This document shows, one piece after another, positions 45,181 through 54,486 of a stretch of 64,000 nt of DNA. The translations under genes and the position numbers were made by a program. Below the pieces are notes generated by a model. The model did no database searches. It was given only the letters and a program-made list of their open reading frames with translations, and was not told the DNA's origin. The stretch is from positions 45,093-109,092 of the forward strand of contig JAAYKH010000029.1 of assembly GCA_012522475.1 (NCBI GenBank), in the 5' to 3' direction. Within the stretch, counting starts at the first letter, position 1; each line of letters starts with the position of its first letter. Source of the stretch: Chloroflexota bacterium. GTDB lineage: Bacteria; Chloroflexota; Anaerolineae; Anaerolineales; Anaerolineaceae.

Positions 45181-46101
45181 ATGCGTGGAGTAAAGCGAAA
45201 AACCAACCAGCAATTATTCTGGCAATTAATTTTAATAATTGCCCTAACAGCCTGTACCAAACTCAACCCAAACGGCCCTGAAGTGATGGAGTCACCAGTT
45301 GCGGATTTGGCAACCGAGGTGTCGGTGACACCAACGCTGCCAGAGCCCACGATGACGCCTCTGCCGGCAGTAGCGATTGTGAATGGGGAAAGGATTTCAC
45401 TGATAGGCTTTGAACGGGAGGTTGAACGTTATTTAATCGCTCAGGAAGCCTTGGGGGTTGAAGACCCAGACCAGGCTGATGCCCGTGAAACCGTGTTAAA
45501 TGACTTGATAGACCAGGTTTTATTGGCGCAGGGTGCACGTGAAGCAGGGATTGAGTTCAGCGATGCCGAGGTGCAGGCGCGCCTGGAACAATTGGCTGAA
45601 GAAGTTGATCTAGACGGATGGATGGCAGCCTGGGGATACACCCAAGATGAATTGTTAGAAAGCTTACACTTACAGATGCTCGTGGCGAATCAACATGAAA
45701 GGATTGCGGATACTATCCCAGAGGCAGTTGATCAGGTTGAACTTCGGCAAGTGCTGGCCCTTACCGCGGAAGGCGCCAAACGGGCGTTGGGGAAACTCAA
45801 TGCAGATGCGCCTTTTGAGGAGGTGGCCTTTGAATTTAGCCCGGAAACCGGTGGTTATCTCGGCTGGGTACCCCGAGGATATCTGTTGATTCCAATTGTG
45901 GAAGAGGCCGTTTTCGACCTGACTGTCGGCAGTTATACGGATATTATCGAATCGGAGATTGGTTATCATATCGTTTTGGTAATCGACCGGGAAGTGCGCC
46001 CCTTGAGTGCGGATGCCAGAATTACATTAACGCGGCAGGCGCTGTTTGATTGGCTGGATGAGCACCGGGCAACCAGTGTTATCGAGGTACTCATCGACTG
46101 A
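45181..46101 (+). CDS. Peptidyl-prolyl isomerase lipoprotein (SurA/PrsA-like)
   Basis: Outward-facing foldase, 306 residues. Signal peptide with lipobox LTAC, then a Pro/Thr linker and a SurA-type N-terminal helical domain (ERISLIGFEREVERYLI, DQVLLAQGAREAGIEFSDAEV). A parvulin domain follows: VDQVELRQVLALTAEGAKRA, FSPETGGYLGWVPRG, IESEIGYHIVLVIDR. The start is ATG 45181; the upstream ATG 45172 overlaps TATAAT (45168-45173), so the mRNA appears leaderless or nearly so. Confidence 0.85.
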   Translation: MRGVKRKTNQQLFWQLILIIALTACTKLNPNGPEVMESPVADLATEVSVTPTLPEPTMTPLPAVAIVNGERISLIGFEREVERYLIAQEALGVEDPDQADARETVLNDLIDQVLLAQGAREAGIEFSDAEVQARLEQLAEEVDLDGWMAAWGYTQDELLESLHLQMLVANQHERIADTIPEAVDQVELRQVLALTAEGAKRALGKLNADAPFEEVAFEFSPETGGYLGWVPRGYLLIPIVEEAVFDLTVGSYTDIIESEIGYHIVLVIDREVRPLSADARITLTRQALFDWLDEHRATSVIEVLID

Positions 46102-46102
46102 T

Positions 46103-46840
46103 ATGTCCAGCCGTTCCCCCACCCAGTATCCTCGCAGCCAGGCCAGGCGGCGTGAACCAAAGCCGGTGCCTTCAATGGCGACGCCGCGTCGTCCTCAACC
46201 CCCTAAAAAACTGGGTTTTCTGGGAAGCCTGTTTTTGCTGGCGCTTCTGGGGGGCATGATCTGGTTGTTCATGTTGATTTTAGGTCTGGGGCCTTATACA
46301 GATAACGAAACAAAGCCAACGCTGATCCCAACCTCGCTTGCCATCTTGCCGGCCAAGCAGGAAATTACCGTTGTGCCAACGATTACACAGACATCAGCAG
46401 CGACAGGCACGTTTGCCCCCAGCCACACCCCGACGGCCACGCCATCACCAACCCTGGAAACCTTTCCCTTTATCTTAATTGGTGAGCCAGAGGCGATTAG
46501 CAGCGACCTGCTCAGACCCTCATTGGGCTGTGACTACCTGGTGATTGCTGGCCAGGTGTGGGATTTGCAGGATCGGGCTGTGAAAGGGCTGAGGCTGCAC
46601 CTCTCGGGTGAATTGAAAGGCTACCTGATTGAGCAGGTGGCGGTGACGGGGGCAGCGTCAGTTTATGGGGAATCGGGGTATGAGTTCTTGCTGGAGAATT
46701 TAGTGGTCAACAGTCGGGGTGCGCTATTGATCCAGCTTGTGGATGATGATGACGTTCCCTATTCACTGGCCTACCCTTTGCAAACCTTCCAGGATTGCCA
46801 GAAAAACCTGATTTTGGTGAATTTTAAACAGGTACGCTGA
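46103..46840 (+). CDS. Single-pass membrane protein with extracytoplasmic domain, unknown
   Basis: 245 residues: basic, Pro-rich cytoplasmic start (about 50 residues), one helix (FLGSLFLLALLGGMIWLFML), a Thr/Pro linker (HTPTATPSPT), then a beta-rich domain with CDYLVIAGQVWDLQDRAVKG and LRLHLSGELKGYLIEQVAVTG, resembling an Ig-like/carboxypeptidase-regulatory fold, and two Cys (CDYL, DCQKN) that may pair. It begins 1 nt after the PPIase stop, so the two are probably coupled. I do not recognise the family. Confidence 0.65.
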   Translation: MSSRSPTQYPRSQARRREPKPVPSMATPRRPQPPKKLGFLGSLFLLALLGGMIWLFMLILGLGPYTDNETKPTLIPTSLAILPAKQEITVVPTITQTSAATGTFAPSHTPTATPSPTLETFPFILIGEPEAISSDLLRPSLGCDYLVIAGQVWDLQDRAVKGLRLHLSGELKGYLIEQVAVTGAASVYGESGYEFLLENLVVNSRGALLIQLVDDDDVPYSLAYPLQTFQDCQKNLILVNFKQVR

Positions 46841-46888
46841 CAAGAAAAATTATTATCAGGATTGAAATATTTGTAATTATGGGGTTTT

Positions 46889-48115
46889 TTAATGCATGGG
46901 CTGGTTGTTACCCCTCCGATTAAGCGGAATGTTTCCCTCGCCTACCAGCAAACCCGTCAACGGTTCTGCATGTAGTGCCAGAACCTTGCTGTTAGCAAAA
47001 AACTCGAAATCGAAATCGGTTTCGTCGCCAGCTTGCAGCCCGGGTACAGGTATCAACCGGGCGGTAAGGGGTTTATCTAAACGCAAAGCCAGGGCAGCCA
47101 GGTCAAGCAGAACGGCGTAGAGCTGGTCGACGCTTGCATCCCCGGGTAGCGGGATCGTATCCAGCCCGGTGCCGCACACGGCGGAATAGAGCAATAGATC
47201 GTAAACACTGAGCACACCCTGCGCGCCGCGCGCCGCCAGAGTGGCATCTTCCAGCAGGGGCATCATCAGGCTGTTGAACCCGGTGCGCTTGAACGTTGCC
47301 CGGTCGAGGGTGTCGGTCAGGAAGGCAGCGGCTGCCAGGCTGCCAGGGAGGCCCACTGCCGGCAGCCCCAGGCGTTCCAGGGCATGTCCGATGGATTTGT
47401 CCAGCTGCGGGAAAGGGGCCAGGGTGAAGTCAAGGCCTTTGAATTCAACTTGGTAAGCATCCCCCAGGCGTTGAGCGACCTTTTGCAAGGCCTGGGCATG
47501 GGTTTCAATCCTGGTGACCAGGTTCTGGCGCGCTTCTTCTAGCGAGCGGGCTTCAGTGAAAGCGCTCACCGCCAGGTCTGCCGCTTCTAAAGCCAGCGAA
47601 AAGGCGGACGTGCTTCCCTGGTGATAGGCTGCCGGGAAGAAGGGCGCCCAGGGGGGGACGTTGGCCAGCGCGGCAAAACGCAGGTTGGCAAAGCCGTTGG
47701 CTTCTAACTGGGCCGTCTGGGGGATCACCTCCGCGCAGGCGCGCACGGCAGGCAGGTTGATCTCGGTATGCGGCGTGGTCAGGTGTCCGCTGAAGAACAG
47801 GTTGCCAGAAAGCCCCAGCAGCTCAGGAATAACGGCATAGCTTTCCAGCTGGTCTGTCAGCGCCGGGCCCAGAGAGACGTATTCAAAGCCCTCACTGTGG
47901 GCCATCACAGCGATGTGGGCGCTTGCTTGTGCGTAGTCTTGTTTTGTGAGGAACTTTGAAAAAGGGGGTGTGGCCATCCGGATCGTTTGGACGGTGTACC
48001 CCTCATTTTCAAAGGATTGTTTGGCCATCTGCGCAAACAGGCCCGCCTTTTGAAAGATAAGCTCACTGATGGGCCAGCGTGGATGAATAAAACAGGTGAT
48101 TGATCGGATGCGCAT
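46889..48115 (-). CDS. DUF711 / UPF0210 family protein
   Basis: 408 residues, cytoplasmic. Starts IRSITCFIHPRWP and carries LDFTLAPFPQLDKSIGHALE, FNSLMMPLLEDATLAARG and SAVCGTGLDTIPLPGD, then LDKPLTARLIPVPG, all conserved in the DUF711 family, whose structure is related to glycyl-radical enzymes but whose function is not known. The internal GLPGSLAAAAFLTDTLDRA is also typical. It overlaps the upstream TrmH stop by one base (TGATG), so they are translated together. Confidence 0.8.
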   Translation of the reverse strand: MRIRSITCFIHPRWPISELIFQKAGLFAQMAKQSFENEGYTVQTIRMATPPFSKFLTKQDYAQASAHIAVMAHSEGFEYVSLGPALTDQLESYAVIPELLGLSGNLFFSGHLTTPHTEINLPAVRACAEVIPQTAQLEANGFANLRFAALANVPPWAPFFPAAYHQGSTSAFSLALEAADLAVSAFTEARSLEEARQNLVTRIETHAQALQKVAQRLGDAYQVEFKGLDFTLAPFPQLDKSIGHALERLGLPAVGLPGSLAAAAFLTDTLDRATFKRTGFNSLMMPLLEDATLAARGAQGVLSVYDLLLYSAVCGTGLDTIPLPGDASVDQLYAVLLDLAALALRLDKPLTARLIPVPGLQAGDETDFDFEFFANSKVLALHAEPLTGLLVGEGNIPLNRRGNNQPMH

Positions 48116-48903
48116 CAGTTGTCCTTTCGGATGGTATTTCTTTGCCGCATGACCTCAGCCATCAGAATAGCAGCCGCAACAGCAGCGTTGAGGGATTCTG
48201 TTCGCCCTGTCATAGGAATGGTAACCCGATGGGTGGCGAATTCTTCACCCAATGGGCTGGCGCCAAAAGCCTCACCCCCAATCAGCAAAACACAGGCGTC
48301 TGTCAGGTTGGTTTCCCATAATGGTGTGCCTGCATCTGAAGAGGCCAGGTAAACTGGGGTTCCTTTGAGGTAGCGGTGGATTTCATGCCAGGCCAGTGCT
48401 TGGATGGGCAGGTGAAAATGGGCGCCCATCCCTGCCCTCAGGACTTTGGGTGAGAAGGCGTCCACGGTTCCCGGGGTTAAAATCACACTCTCGACGCCGG
48501 TTGCTTCTGCCGTCCTCAGTATCGTGCCCAAATTGCCAGGATTGCGCACCTGGTCTGCCAGGACGATAAACGTGGGGGCTTTTGGCAAAGGAAATGCGTG
48601 GGTTTTCAGTACCGCCAGGATGCCCTGAGGCGTTTCAGTGTCACTCATTGTGCCCATGATCCTCGTCGAAGTTTCAAGCACCTCAACCTGGGCTGAGGAT
48701 TCAAGGGAAGCCAGCAGCAATTTACCCCGATCAGAAAGGGTTTGGTCATATAAAATGAATTCCAGCGGCCAGCTGGCGGCGATAGCTTCTTCAATCAGGC
48801 GTACGCCTTCAACGACACAAGAATTTTCCTGTTTACGTTTGCGCGACTGAGTTTGCAGTGCGCGTACCAGTTTTATCTTGGGATTGCTGGTTGAGGTAAT
48901 CAA
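48115..48903 (-). CDS. TrmH/SpoU family RNA 2'-O-methyltransferase
   Basis: 262 residues; methylates ribose of rRNA or tRNA. N-terminal substrate-binding domain (NPKIKLVRALQTQSRKRKQE, SCVVEGVRLIEEA), then the trefoil-knot SPOUT domain: VLADQVRNPGNLGTILRTAEA, CVLLIGGEAFGASPLGEEF, and RVTIPMTGRTESLNAAVAAA. The target nucleotide is not known. TTG start at 48903 with AGGAG 9 nt upstream. Second gene of this family in the window (the other at 58915). Confidence 0.88.
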   Translation of the reverse strand: MITSTSNPKIKLVRALQTQSRKRKQENSCVVEGVRLIEEAIAASWPLEFILYDQTLSDRGKLLLASLESSAQVEVLETSTRIMGTMSDTETPQGILAVLKTHAFPLPKAPTFIVLADQVRNPGNLGTILRTAEATGVESVILTPGTVDAFSPKVLRAGMGAHFHLPIQALAWHEIHRYLKGTPVYLASSDAGTPLWETNLTDACVLLIGGEAFGASPLGEEFATHRVTIPMTGRTESLNAAVAAAILMAEVMRQRNTIRKDN

Positions 48904-49050
48904 CGATGCTGGCTCCTTTTGTTAGATGGGCTAAGTCTTGCAGTCCTCCGGGGTTCCTACCCGGTGGAGAATTACTTGTATTGTATCGGATAATGCCGGT
49001 GTGCGAGGATCATATAGGCCAGTTTTTGGTTCTGGTTCTTTAGCCTGGTT

Positions 49051-49608
49051 TCAATAGCAGGATGTGAGAAGTTCCCCTTCGGGTGTGACCTTGAGGACGC
49101 CGAATTGCGGATGATAGCGATTGTGCTTACATGGGTAAGCAACGCCGGGGTTAAAAAATAATTGGCCCTCAATACATTGAATAACTTGACGATGGGTATG
49201 ACCAAAGATGATTACATCTGCAAAGGGAAAATCCTGGGCCAGGAGTTGCCAATAACGCTCAAAACAGTAGCCATAACGAAGGAGATTCCATTTGTCGAGG
49301 AGGTAATGCCAAATTGAGCGGTGACTGTGGGTCAGGGTGATGTTGACGCCGAACGTTGAAAAAGAGATGTGTTTGGGAAACGGCAGGCCCAACAACCAGT
49401 CGCGATTCCCCTGGACGATTTTCACCGGGGCGATTTCTTCAAGGGTGTGGACAACTTGCATACTGCAGGCATCGCCAGCGTGTAAGATGACATCGACGTG
49501 GGCATCCATCAGCCCGGACAGGACGGTTTTGGGCAGGTTTTTTACACGGTCAGGGATGTGGGTATCTGCCACGATGCCATAGGTGATTGCTTTTTGCTCA
49601 AACGCCAA
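49051..49608 (-). CDS. YfcE/MJ0936-type metallophosphoesterase
   Basis: 185 residues from TTG 49608, which has GGGAG 7 nt upstream and overlaps the preceding MFS gene by 11 nt. Calcineurin-like motifs: GIVADTHIPDRV (motif I, D-x-H), LHAGDACS (GDxx), VQGNRDW (GNxD), ITLTHSHRS and IIFGHTHRQ (GHTH). Two-metal phosphodiesterase fold; activity toward cyclic nucleotides or RNA ends is common in the family but the substrate is unknown. It ends the GNAT/MFS cluster. Confidence 0.88.
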   Translation of the reverse strand: MAFEQKAITYGIVADTHIPDRVKNLPKTVLSGLMDAHVDVILHAGDACSMQVVHTLEEIAPVKIVQGNRDWLLGLPFPKHISFSTFGVNITLTHSHRSIWHYLLDKWNLLRYGYCFERYWQLLAQDFPFADVIIFGHTHRQVIQCIEGQLFFNPGVAYPCKHNRYHPQFGVLKVTPEGELLTSCY

Positions 49609-50824
49609 GGGACAACTCCCTTTCAATAGGGCGAAAGTGTAACCAGACGAGAAAAATGGTGATGATATATAGCAGACCGGTGACAATAAAAATTGGCTCA
49701 AACCCAAACCGGGTTTGGATCAAACCGGATAAAAAGAAGCCGACAACCTGTCCGGCTTGCCATCCGACAACCGGGACACTGGCAATGAGCCCCTGTTCTT
49801 CAGGATCACTGGCCAGCATGGCAAAATTGTCTAGTAAAGGCATGGACATTTGCATGAGCACGGTTCTGAACAGCAAGCCAATCACGGCCAACCACTGGAG
49901 CGGTGTAAAACCTAGAATGAACAAGAACACCAGGCTGAAGCTTTGTGTGACTACCGTGGGGATGATGCGGCTGCGAGTTACCCTGACAAGCCAAGGCGCG
50001 ATCACCGCCCCAAGGAAGACAAACAGGGACGTCAGACTGAAGATTAAACCCAATAAATCATCGCTGATATTAAACTTGCCGCGCAGAAACACATTCAAGT
50101 AAGGAATGAGTAAGGCTGCCCCAAAACCCTGGATCAGGTTGATGACCACCAGCTGCCGAACGATTGGCCGGGCAGTAAGGTTGCGGATAATTTTGTTCAA
50201 AGGCAGCCGTGGCTGACTGGTTTCTGAGTTTGCTTTACCTTCTTTGATGAAGAACATTGGGATCAGGCTGGTGGCAGCCAGAAGAATGCCCGCTGTGATG
50301 ACCCATCGGTAAGACATCGGTGTGTCTTGAACAATACCCAGCCAGCGTTCGAGCAATCCGGGGGCGTATCCTGCCGCCAGGTGGCCGATTGCGCTGGCCG
50401 CAGTTTGCAGGGCAAAATTTAAGCCAAAGACAACGGCTTGGCTTTCTTTTTTACTGCAGGCCATCATAAACGGCGGTTGAGAAACGCGGTAGAGCATAAA
50501 ACCAGCACCCTGAATAAAGCCAAATACAAAATTCAATATCAGGGTGGGCTGCCAAATTTGCATGAACATGCCCAGCAGCCCTATGCTCAGGCCGATTAAC
50601 ATGCTCCCCCGCCGACCGAACCGATCGGAGAAGAGCCCCAACGGCAAGCCCAGCAACAATGCTGCCAACGGGGTGGAAGAACGGATCAAGCCGAGGGCGT
50701 CATTCGTAAACCCCAATGAGAGGATAAAGAGATTGAAAAACAACTCCCACACACTGAAGGAGAATCCGTAAAGCAGCGTGGATAATAAAAAGAGTTTAGT
50801 ATTCCGATTCAATGGTGTGCGCAT
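49598..50824 (-). CDS. MFS transporter (efflux type)
   Basis: 408 residues and 12 helices. Motif A between helices 2 and 3 is GLFSDRFGRRGSM. The segment AALLLGLPLGLF precedes it. The central loop has SQPRLPLNKIIRNLT. Most like drug-efflux and sugar MFS proteins; the substrate cannot be deduced. Comes after a tandem-GNAT gene (115 nt gap) and before a metallophosphoesterase, all in the same direction. Confidence 0.88.
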   Translation of the reverse strand: MRTPLNRNTKLFLLSTLLYGFSFSVWELFFNLFILSLGFTNDALGLIRSSTPLAALLLGLPLGLFSDRFGRRGSMLIGLSIGLLGMFMQIWQPTLILNFVFGFIQGAGFMLYRVSQPPFMMACSKKESQAVVFGLNFALQTAASAIGHLAAGYAPGLLERWLGIVQDTPMSYRWVITAGILLAATSLIPMFFIKEGKANSETSQPRLPLNKIIRNLTARPIVRQLVVINLIQGFGAALLIPYLNVFLRGKFNISDDLLGLIFSLTSLFVFLGAVIAPWLVRVTRSRIIPTVVTQSFSLVFLFILGFTPLQWLAVIGLLFRTVLMQMSMPLLDNFAMLASDPEEQGLIASVPVVGWQAGQVVGFFLSGLIQTRFGFEPIFIVTGLLYIITIFLVWLHFRPIERELSLGV

Positions 50825-50938
50825 CGTTTTAAATAACCCGTGGTGTGAACAACGAAATTGATTTTACCATGATCACAGCCAGGAAAAGAACGGGGTGGTG
50901 CTTCGGGCGATGCCGTTCCATCTAATACAATCAACCCA

Positions 50939-51943
50939 CTATTGCATTGGCTTTCGATACGTGATAAAAGTCTTCTCCTTCTGATAACCCAAGTTTTGAT
51001 AAAGTTTTTGGGCGCCGGTAGGGCTATCAGTGTCGACACCCAGACCGACCTCTGTCATCCCCAGTGCTTTGTGCATATGCATGGAGCGCACGATCAGCGC
51101 CCGGGCGAGGCCCCGTTTTCGCCATGCCCTGTGGGTGGAGATGTCCTCTGTCCACCCGCGCAGGCGCTGGTTCTTCTCGTTATAGTCGTGATCAATATAG
51201 TTGAGCACGCTGGCGACAACGGTATCATCATTCCAGGCGACCTGCCATAGCTCCGGTTGAAAGTATTTTGAGCTGATATACCGCTGGTAATGCTCGTCGT
51301 CTTGCTTGGCAAATCCCCAATGGTCTCGAAATGCTTCACACGAAGCTTCCCAAACCTTTCGTTCCTGGTCTTTGGCCACCGGACGTACGTCAACATCCGG
51401 GGGCAACTCGGCGCTGGGAAAATCTTCAAGTGAGCGGACCATTTCGATGAAGTAACGTACAGGGGCATAGCCCAGTGATGCTAACAGGTCGTTGAACTCT
51501 GGTTTGAACTCATTGCTTTCGATCTGAAAAAACCGCGGGATAACCAGGGGATGGCTATCTGCGATTTCTTTCAGCCGTGCTTCGCACCAGGTGATCAGGG
51601 CAGTTTCGATTCCTTTTTCACGCCAAACCGGGTGGATATTGACGAAATAGCAGTAGATGCGGCAGAGCGGATCTTCTTCCTGCCACCAGCTAACCCGTGA
51701 ATAGGCTACCGGTTCGCCGTTAACTTCAGCAAAGATCATATCCTGTTCAGGGTCGCAGTTGGTCAGGTGGGTATAGCTGTGCTTGAGATCAGCCAGAGTA
51801 TCACTGGTTTCTTGATGATCAGCTTTTGCAACGGCTTCGACAATCTTCAGCATGTCTGGAAAATCAATTTCTCCTGCGAATTTGCGAAAACTGAGACCGT
51901 CGATTTTAGGTGGAGATTTGAGTGTAAATTTGATGCTTTTCAT
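50939..51943 (-). CDS. Tandem GNAT acetyltransferase (paralogue 2)
   Basis: About 334 residues from ATG 51943; ATGs at 51958 and 51967 are alternatives. Two GNAT domains in tandem, as in mycothiol synthase and some aminoglycoside-type acetyltransferases. The first is around residues 1-160 (GEPVAYSRVSWWQEEDPLCRIYC); the second has VVASVLNYIDHDYNEKNQR, then HRAWRKRGLARALI, which is the acetyl-CoA loop, and GVDTDSPTGAQKLYQNLGY. It resembles the GNAT gene at 53488 in architecture and in the last 60 residues. Substrate unknown; context suggests detoxification. Confidence 0.82.
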   Translation of the reverse strand: MKSIKFTLKSPPKIDGLSFRKFAGEIDFPDMLKIVEAVAKADHQETSDTLADLKHSYTHLTNCDPEQDMIFAEVNGEPVAYSRVSWWQEEDPLCRIYCYFVNIHPVWREKGIETALITWCEARLKEIADSHPLVIPRFFQIESNEFKPEFNDLLASLGYAPVRYFIEMVRSLEDFPSAELPPDVDVRPVAKDQERKVWEASCEAFRDHWGFAKQDDEHYQRYISSKYFQPELWQVAWNDDTVVASVLNYIDHDYNEKNQRLRGWTEDISTHRAWRKRGLARALIVRSMHMHKALGMTEVGLGVDTDSPTGAQKLYQNLGYQKEKTFITYRKPMQ

Positions 51944-51990
51944 AATTGTGCTATCCATTTCTTTCATGAAATAATCTAAAAATTTTTTGC

Positions 51991-52124
51991 AGGGCTGGGC
52001 GGTGTACGCCTTTTGCAAGTAGGGTTGAACAAAGCACCCGGGCTGGGTACAAGCCTCACTTTGTTTGGGAAACAAAACTCACCCAGATGATAGCGTCCGC
52101 CCAGCCTGCTGTGCCCAGCCCTGC
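51991..52124 (-). other. Structured intergenic RNA candidate with two exclusive pairings
   Basis: Between the MFS and GNAT genes, 51991-52002 (GCAGGGCTGGGC) is perfectly complementary to 52113-52124, while 51995-52004 (GGCTGGGCGG) is perfectly complementary to 52097-52106. Both use the same left bases, so only one pairing can form at a time. A 7-bp TTTGTTT/AAACAAA hairpin lies inside. No known class matches by eye. Confidence 0.55.
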
Positions 52125-52146
52125 GGATAAAACCAATAAGGCTTGC

Positions 52147-53430
52147 TCAATCTACACCGCCTTGATCATTCCCATTGGCCCGGGCCGCGCGTTCCAAATC
52201 ATGTGCGTTCAGTTTAAATTTTAACCAGGCCGGGATCACGGTGATAAGGGCAAAAATGGCTGTGATGTAAAAGGGTGCTTGTGGGCTGATGGACTTCCAC
52301 AGAAAGGAGCCGATAGCCGGCGCAGGAAGTGAGAAAATGCCCAGGCTGGCGTGGATCAGACCAAACCCGGTGCCCAGCAGCTTTTCTGGAAGTACTTTGC
52401 TGAGCAACGATTGATAGGCCGGGGAAAGCAGCCCCACGCCCACCCCAAAAATAACCCAAGCTACCACAAAGCCAATAAAAGTCTCCACATTGATCATCAG
52501 CACCAGCGCCACAAATTCCAGCACAAACCCCAGTGCGATGGCGGCTCGTTCGCTGAATTTGTCGGCAAACCAACCTGCAGGAATGGTGGTCACCATCATA
52601 GCGATGCCAAAAAAAGAGGTCAACCAACCGATTTGCTGTAAATTGAGCCCGGCGATGTCTTCCAAATAGACCGGCATCAGGCGGAAAGATAAGGAAAAGG
52701 CGATATCACGAACACCGTCGGTCAATAACAGCCAGGTGAGTACACCGCCTGCCACAGCCAAGCCGTAGATTGTTTTGAAATTGAACTTTAAGGATTTCAG
52801 CGAGAGTCTTTCTTGCTTGATTTCTGAATGCTGGGTTGCGGTGATCCTGGCCAGAATAACCCGGATGATGGTTGCACAGACATAAATCGCTGCTGCAACA
52901 GCCAACATGACCCGGAAGCCATAGGTATCTGCCAGCCATCCCGCCAGTGGCGGCCCGATCACTGTCACAACGGTGTAGATGGTATCGGTGATGCCATAAA
53001 CTCTGCTGCGATATTCTTCACTGGTCTCTTCAGCAATGAAAGCGCCAAAACTGGGGCCAACCAGTGAGCGCGTCATCGCGTTTAAACTTTCCGTCAGGTA
53101 AAGCCATTGCCAGGTTGGAATAAAGATCGGGCTGATAAAGGTGCCCAGGCCGATCAGGCTGCCCAGGGCTACGCTTCGCAACCGCCCGATGGTATCGGAG
53201 ACCCACCCACCCAGCACCTGCAAAACCAGAGGGATAATTTGCGAAATGGTGAAGAACATACCAATTTGAGCCACATCTGCACCCAGGTAACGCATATAGA
53301 GGGGCAGCATGGTTATGTACATCTCAGAGGCAATATTCGCCAACACCATCGCCACCATAAAAACGATCAGCGTGTTGGAAAGCATGCGTTGTTTTGTGTC
53401 AGTCTGATTTATCGATTTAATTGTTTCCAT
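52147..53430 (-). CDS. MFS transporter
   Basis: 427 residues and 12 helices. Motif A appears as GGWVSDTIGRLRSVALG; a second copy GWFADKFSERAAIALG lies in the second half. SLVGPSFGAFIAEETSEEYR is typical of the helix 4-5 region in drug-efflux antiporters. It lies 57 nt after the first GNAT gene and before the second, so acetyltransferase and efflux probably serve the same compound. Substrate unknown. Confidence 0.88.
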   Translation of the reverse strand: METIKSINQTDTKQRMLSNTLIVFMVAMVLANIASEMYITMLPLYMRYLGADVAQIGMFFTISQIIPLVLQVLGGWVSDTIGRLRSVALGSLIGLGTFISPIFIPTWQWLYLTESLNAMTRSLVGPSFGAFIAEETSEEYRSRVYGITDTIYTVVTVIGPPLAGWLADTYGFRVMLAVAAAIYVCATIIRVILARITATQHSEIKQERLSLKSLKFNFKTIYGLAVAGGVLTWLLLTDGVRDIAFSLSFRLMPVYLEDIAGLNLQQIGWLTSFFGIAMMVTTIPAGWFADKFSERAAIALGFVLEFVALVLMINVETFIGFVVAWVIFGVGVGLLSPAYQSLLSKVLPEKLLGTGFGLIHASLGIFSLPAPAIGSFLWKSISPQAPFYITAIFALITVIPAWLKFKLNAHDLERAARANGNDQGGVD

Positions 53431-53487
53431 GTTGTTTTAATTTCCTGAATGTTGCGATTATATTATGGGCTCATTGTTCGGTTTTGT

Positions 53488-54486
53488 TCAGGTATATCCT
53501 AAACGTTTTCCAGGGCGCAACTCAAATTCATATATATCGGATTGCCTGGCGATCTGCATGCCTGCTTTTTCATACAGGCGTGTCGCGTTGGTCGGGCTTG
53601 AGGCATCAACTTCCAGACCGACCCGTTTTTTGCCATGTTGGTGTAAGGCTTTGAACGCGGTTAGCAATAAGGCTTTACCCAGGCCCTGACGCCGCCACGG
53701 CTGTCGGACACATAATTGAGACACCCAGCCCATTTCCGAGTCTTCAACGATTTTTGATTCACATCGGCAAACACCCACAATCTCGTCTTTCGATTTTGCT
53801 AAAAACCAGAGGTTGGGGTCAAAATCCTTATCATGATGGATGTAATGCTCCCATTCTTGTAAGACGGCATCAATAGGCCGGTCGACACGCCCCCAATGAT
53901 CTTTGAAGCCATCTTCCATGGCCAGGATGGCGGTTTTGAATTCAGCCTCGAGATCAATTGGTATAATCTCAATCCCTTCAGGGGTGTGGATCACTTCACG
54001 GCCATCTTCCAGTTCAATTTCCATTCGGTAATAATGCCTGACGACCTGGTACCCGTAGGATTCCAGACACTTTTTTCGGCGCATGTCTTTATTGGCGACG
54101 CCCTGTGACATCGTCACCCGGGTGCCTTCTGGTGCCAGCGAGAGGCGTTCCCTGGAACAGGTTTCAGCCCAGGTTAATATGTTATGATACAGACCGTCAT
54201 CCCAATGCTCGGGGTGCATCATCCCCCATACGAATTTGGTGACATGCGGGCTGGTAGTGTCCCAGACCTCTATATAGCCAATGATCTTCCCCTGTTCACA
54301 TTCTAAAACACGCGCCACTTCTTCCAGATTGAGCCCCGGCGTTTTCCAGTCGTTAATCATACGATCCAGATCATAGGTATCGTGGCCGAAAAGTGCCTGT
54401 GAACAGGCATTGAAGAGCTTGGTAACCTCTTGTGCATCTGCCAGGGTAAAAGGGCGCAGGTGAATGGCGTTTTGAGTGATTTTCAT
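53488..54486 (-). CDS. Tandem GNAT acetyltransferase (paralogue 1)
   Basis: 332 residues from ATG 54486, chosen because GGAGA is 6 nt upstream; the frame runs back to 54594 without a ribosome-binding site. Two GNAT modules: the N-terminal one with HLRPFTLADAQEVTKLFNAC and KIIGYIEVWDTTSPH, the C-terminal one with RQPWRRQGLGKALLLTAFKAL (acetyl-CoA loop RRQGLGKA) and VDASSPTNATRLYEKAGM. First structural gene behind the leader peptide and terminators at 54610-54843. Likely acetylates a small molecule such as an antibiotic; no substrate can be named. Confidence 0.82.
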   Translation of the reverse strand: MKITQNAIHLRPFTLADAQEVTKLFNACSQALFGHDTYDLDRMINDWKTPGLNLEEVARVLECEQGKIIGYIEVWDTTSPHVTKFVWGMMHPEHWDDGLYHNILTWAETCSRERLSLAPEGTRVTMSQGVANKDMRRKKCLESYGYQVVRHYYRMEIELEDGREVIHTPEGIEIIPIDLEAEFKTAILAMEDGFKDHWGRVDRPIDAVLQEWEHYIHHDKDFDPNLWFLAKSKDEIVGVCRCESKIVEDSEMGWVSQLCVRQPWRRQGLGKALLLTAFKALHQHGKKRVGLEVDASSPTNATRLYEKAGMQIARQSDIYEFELRPGKRLGYT

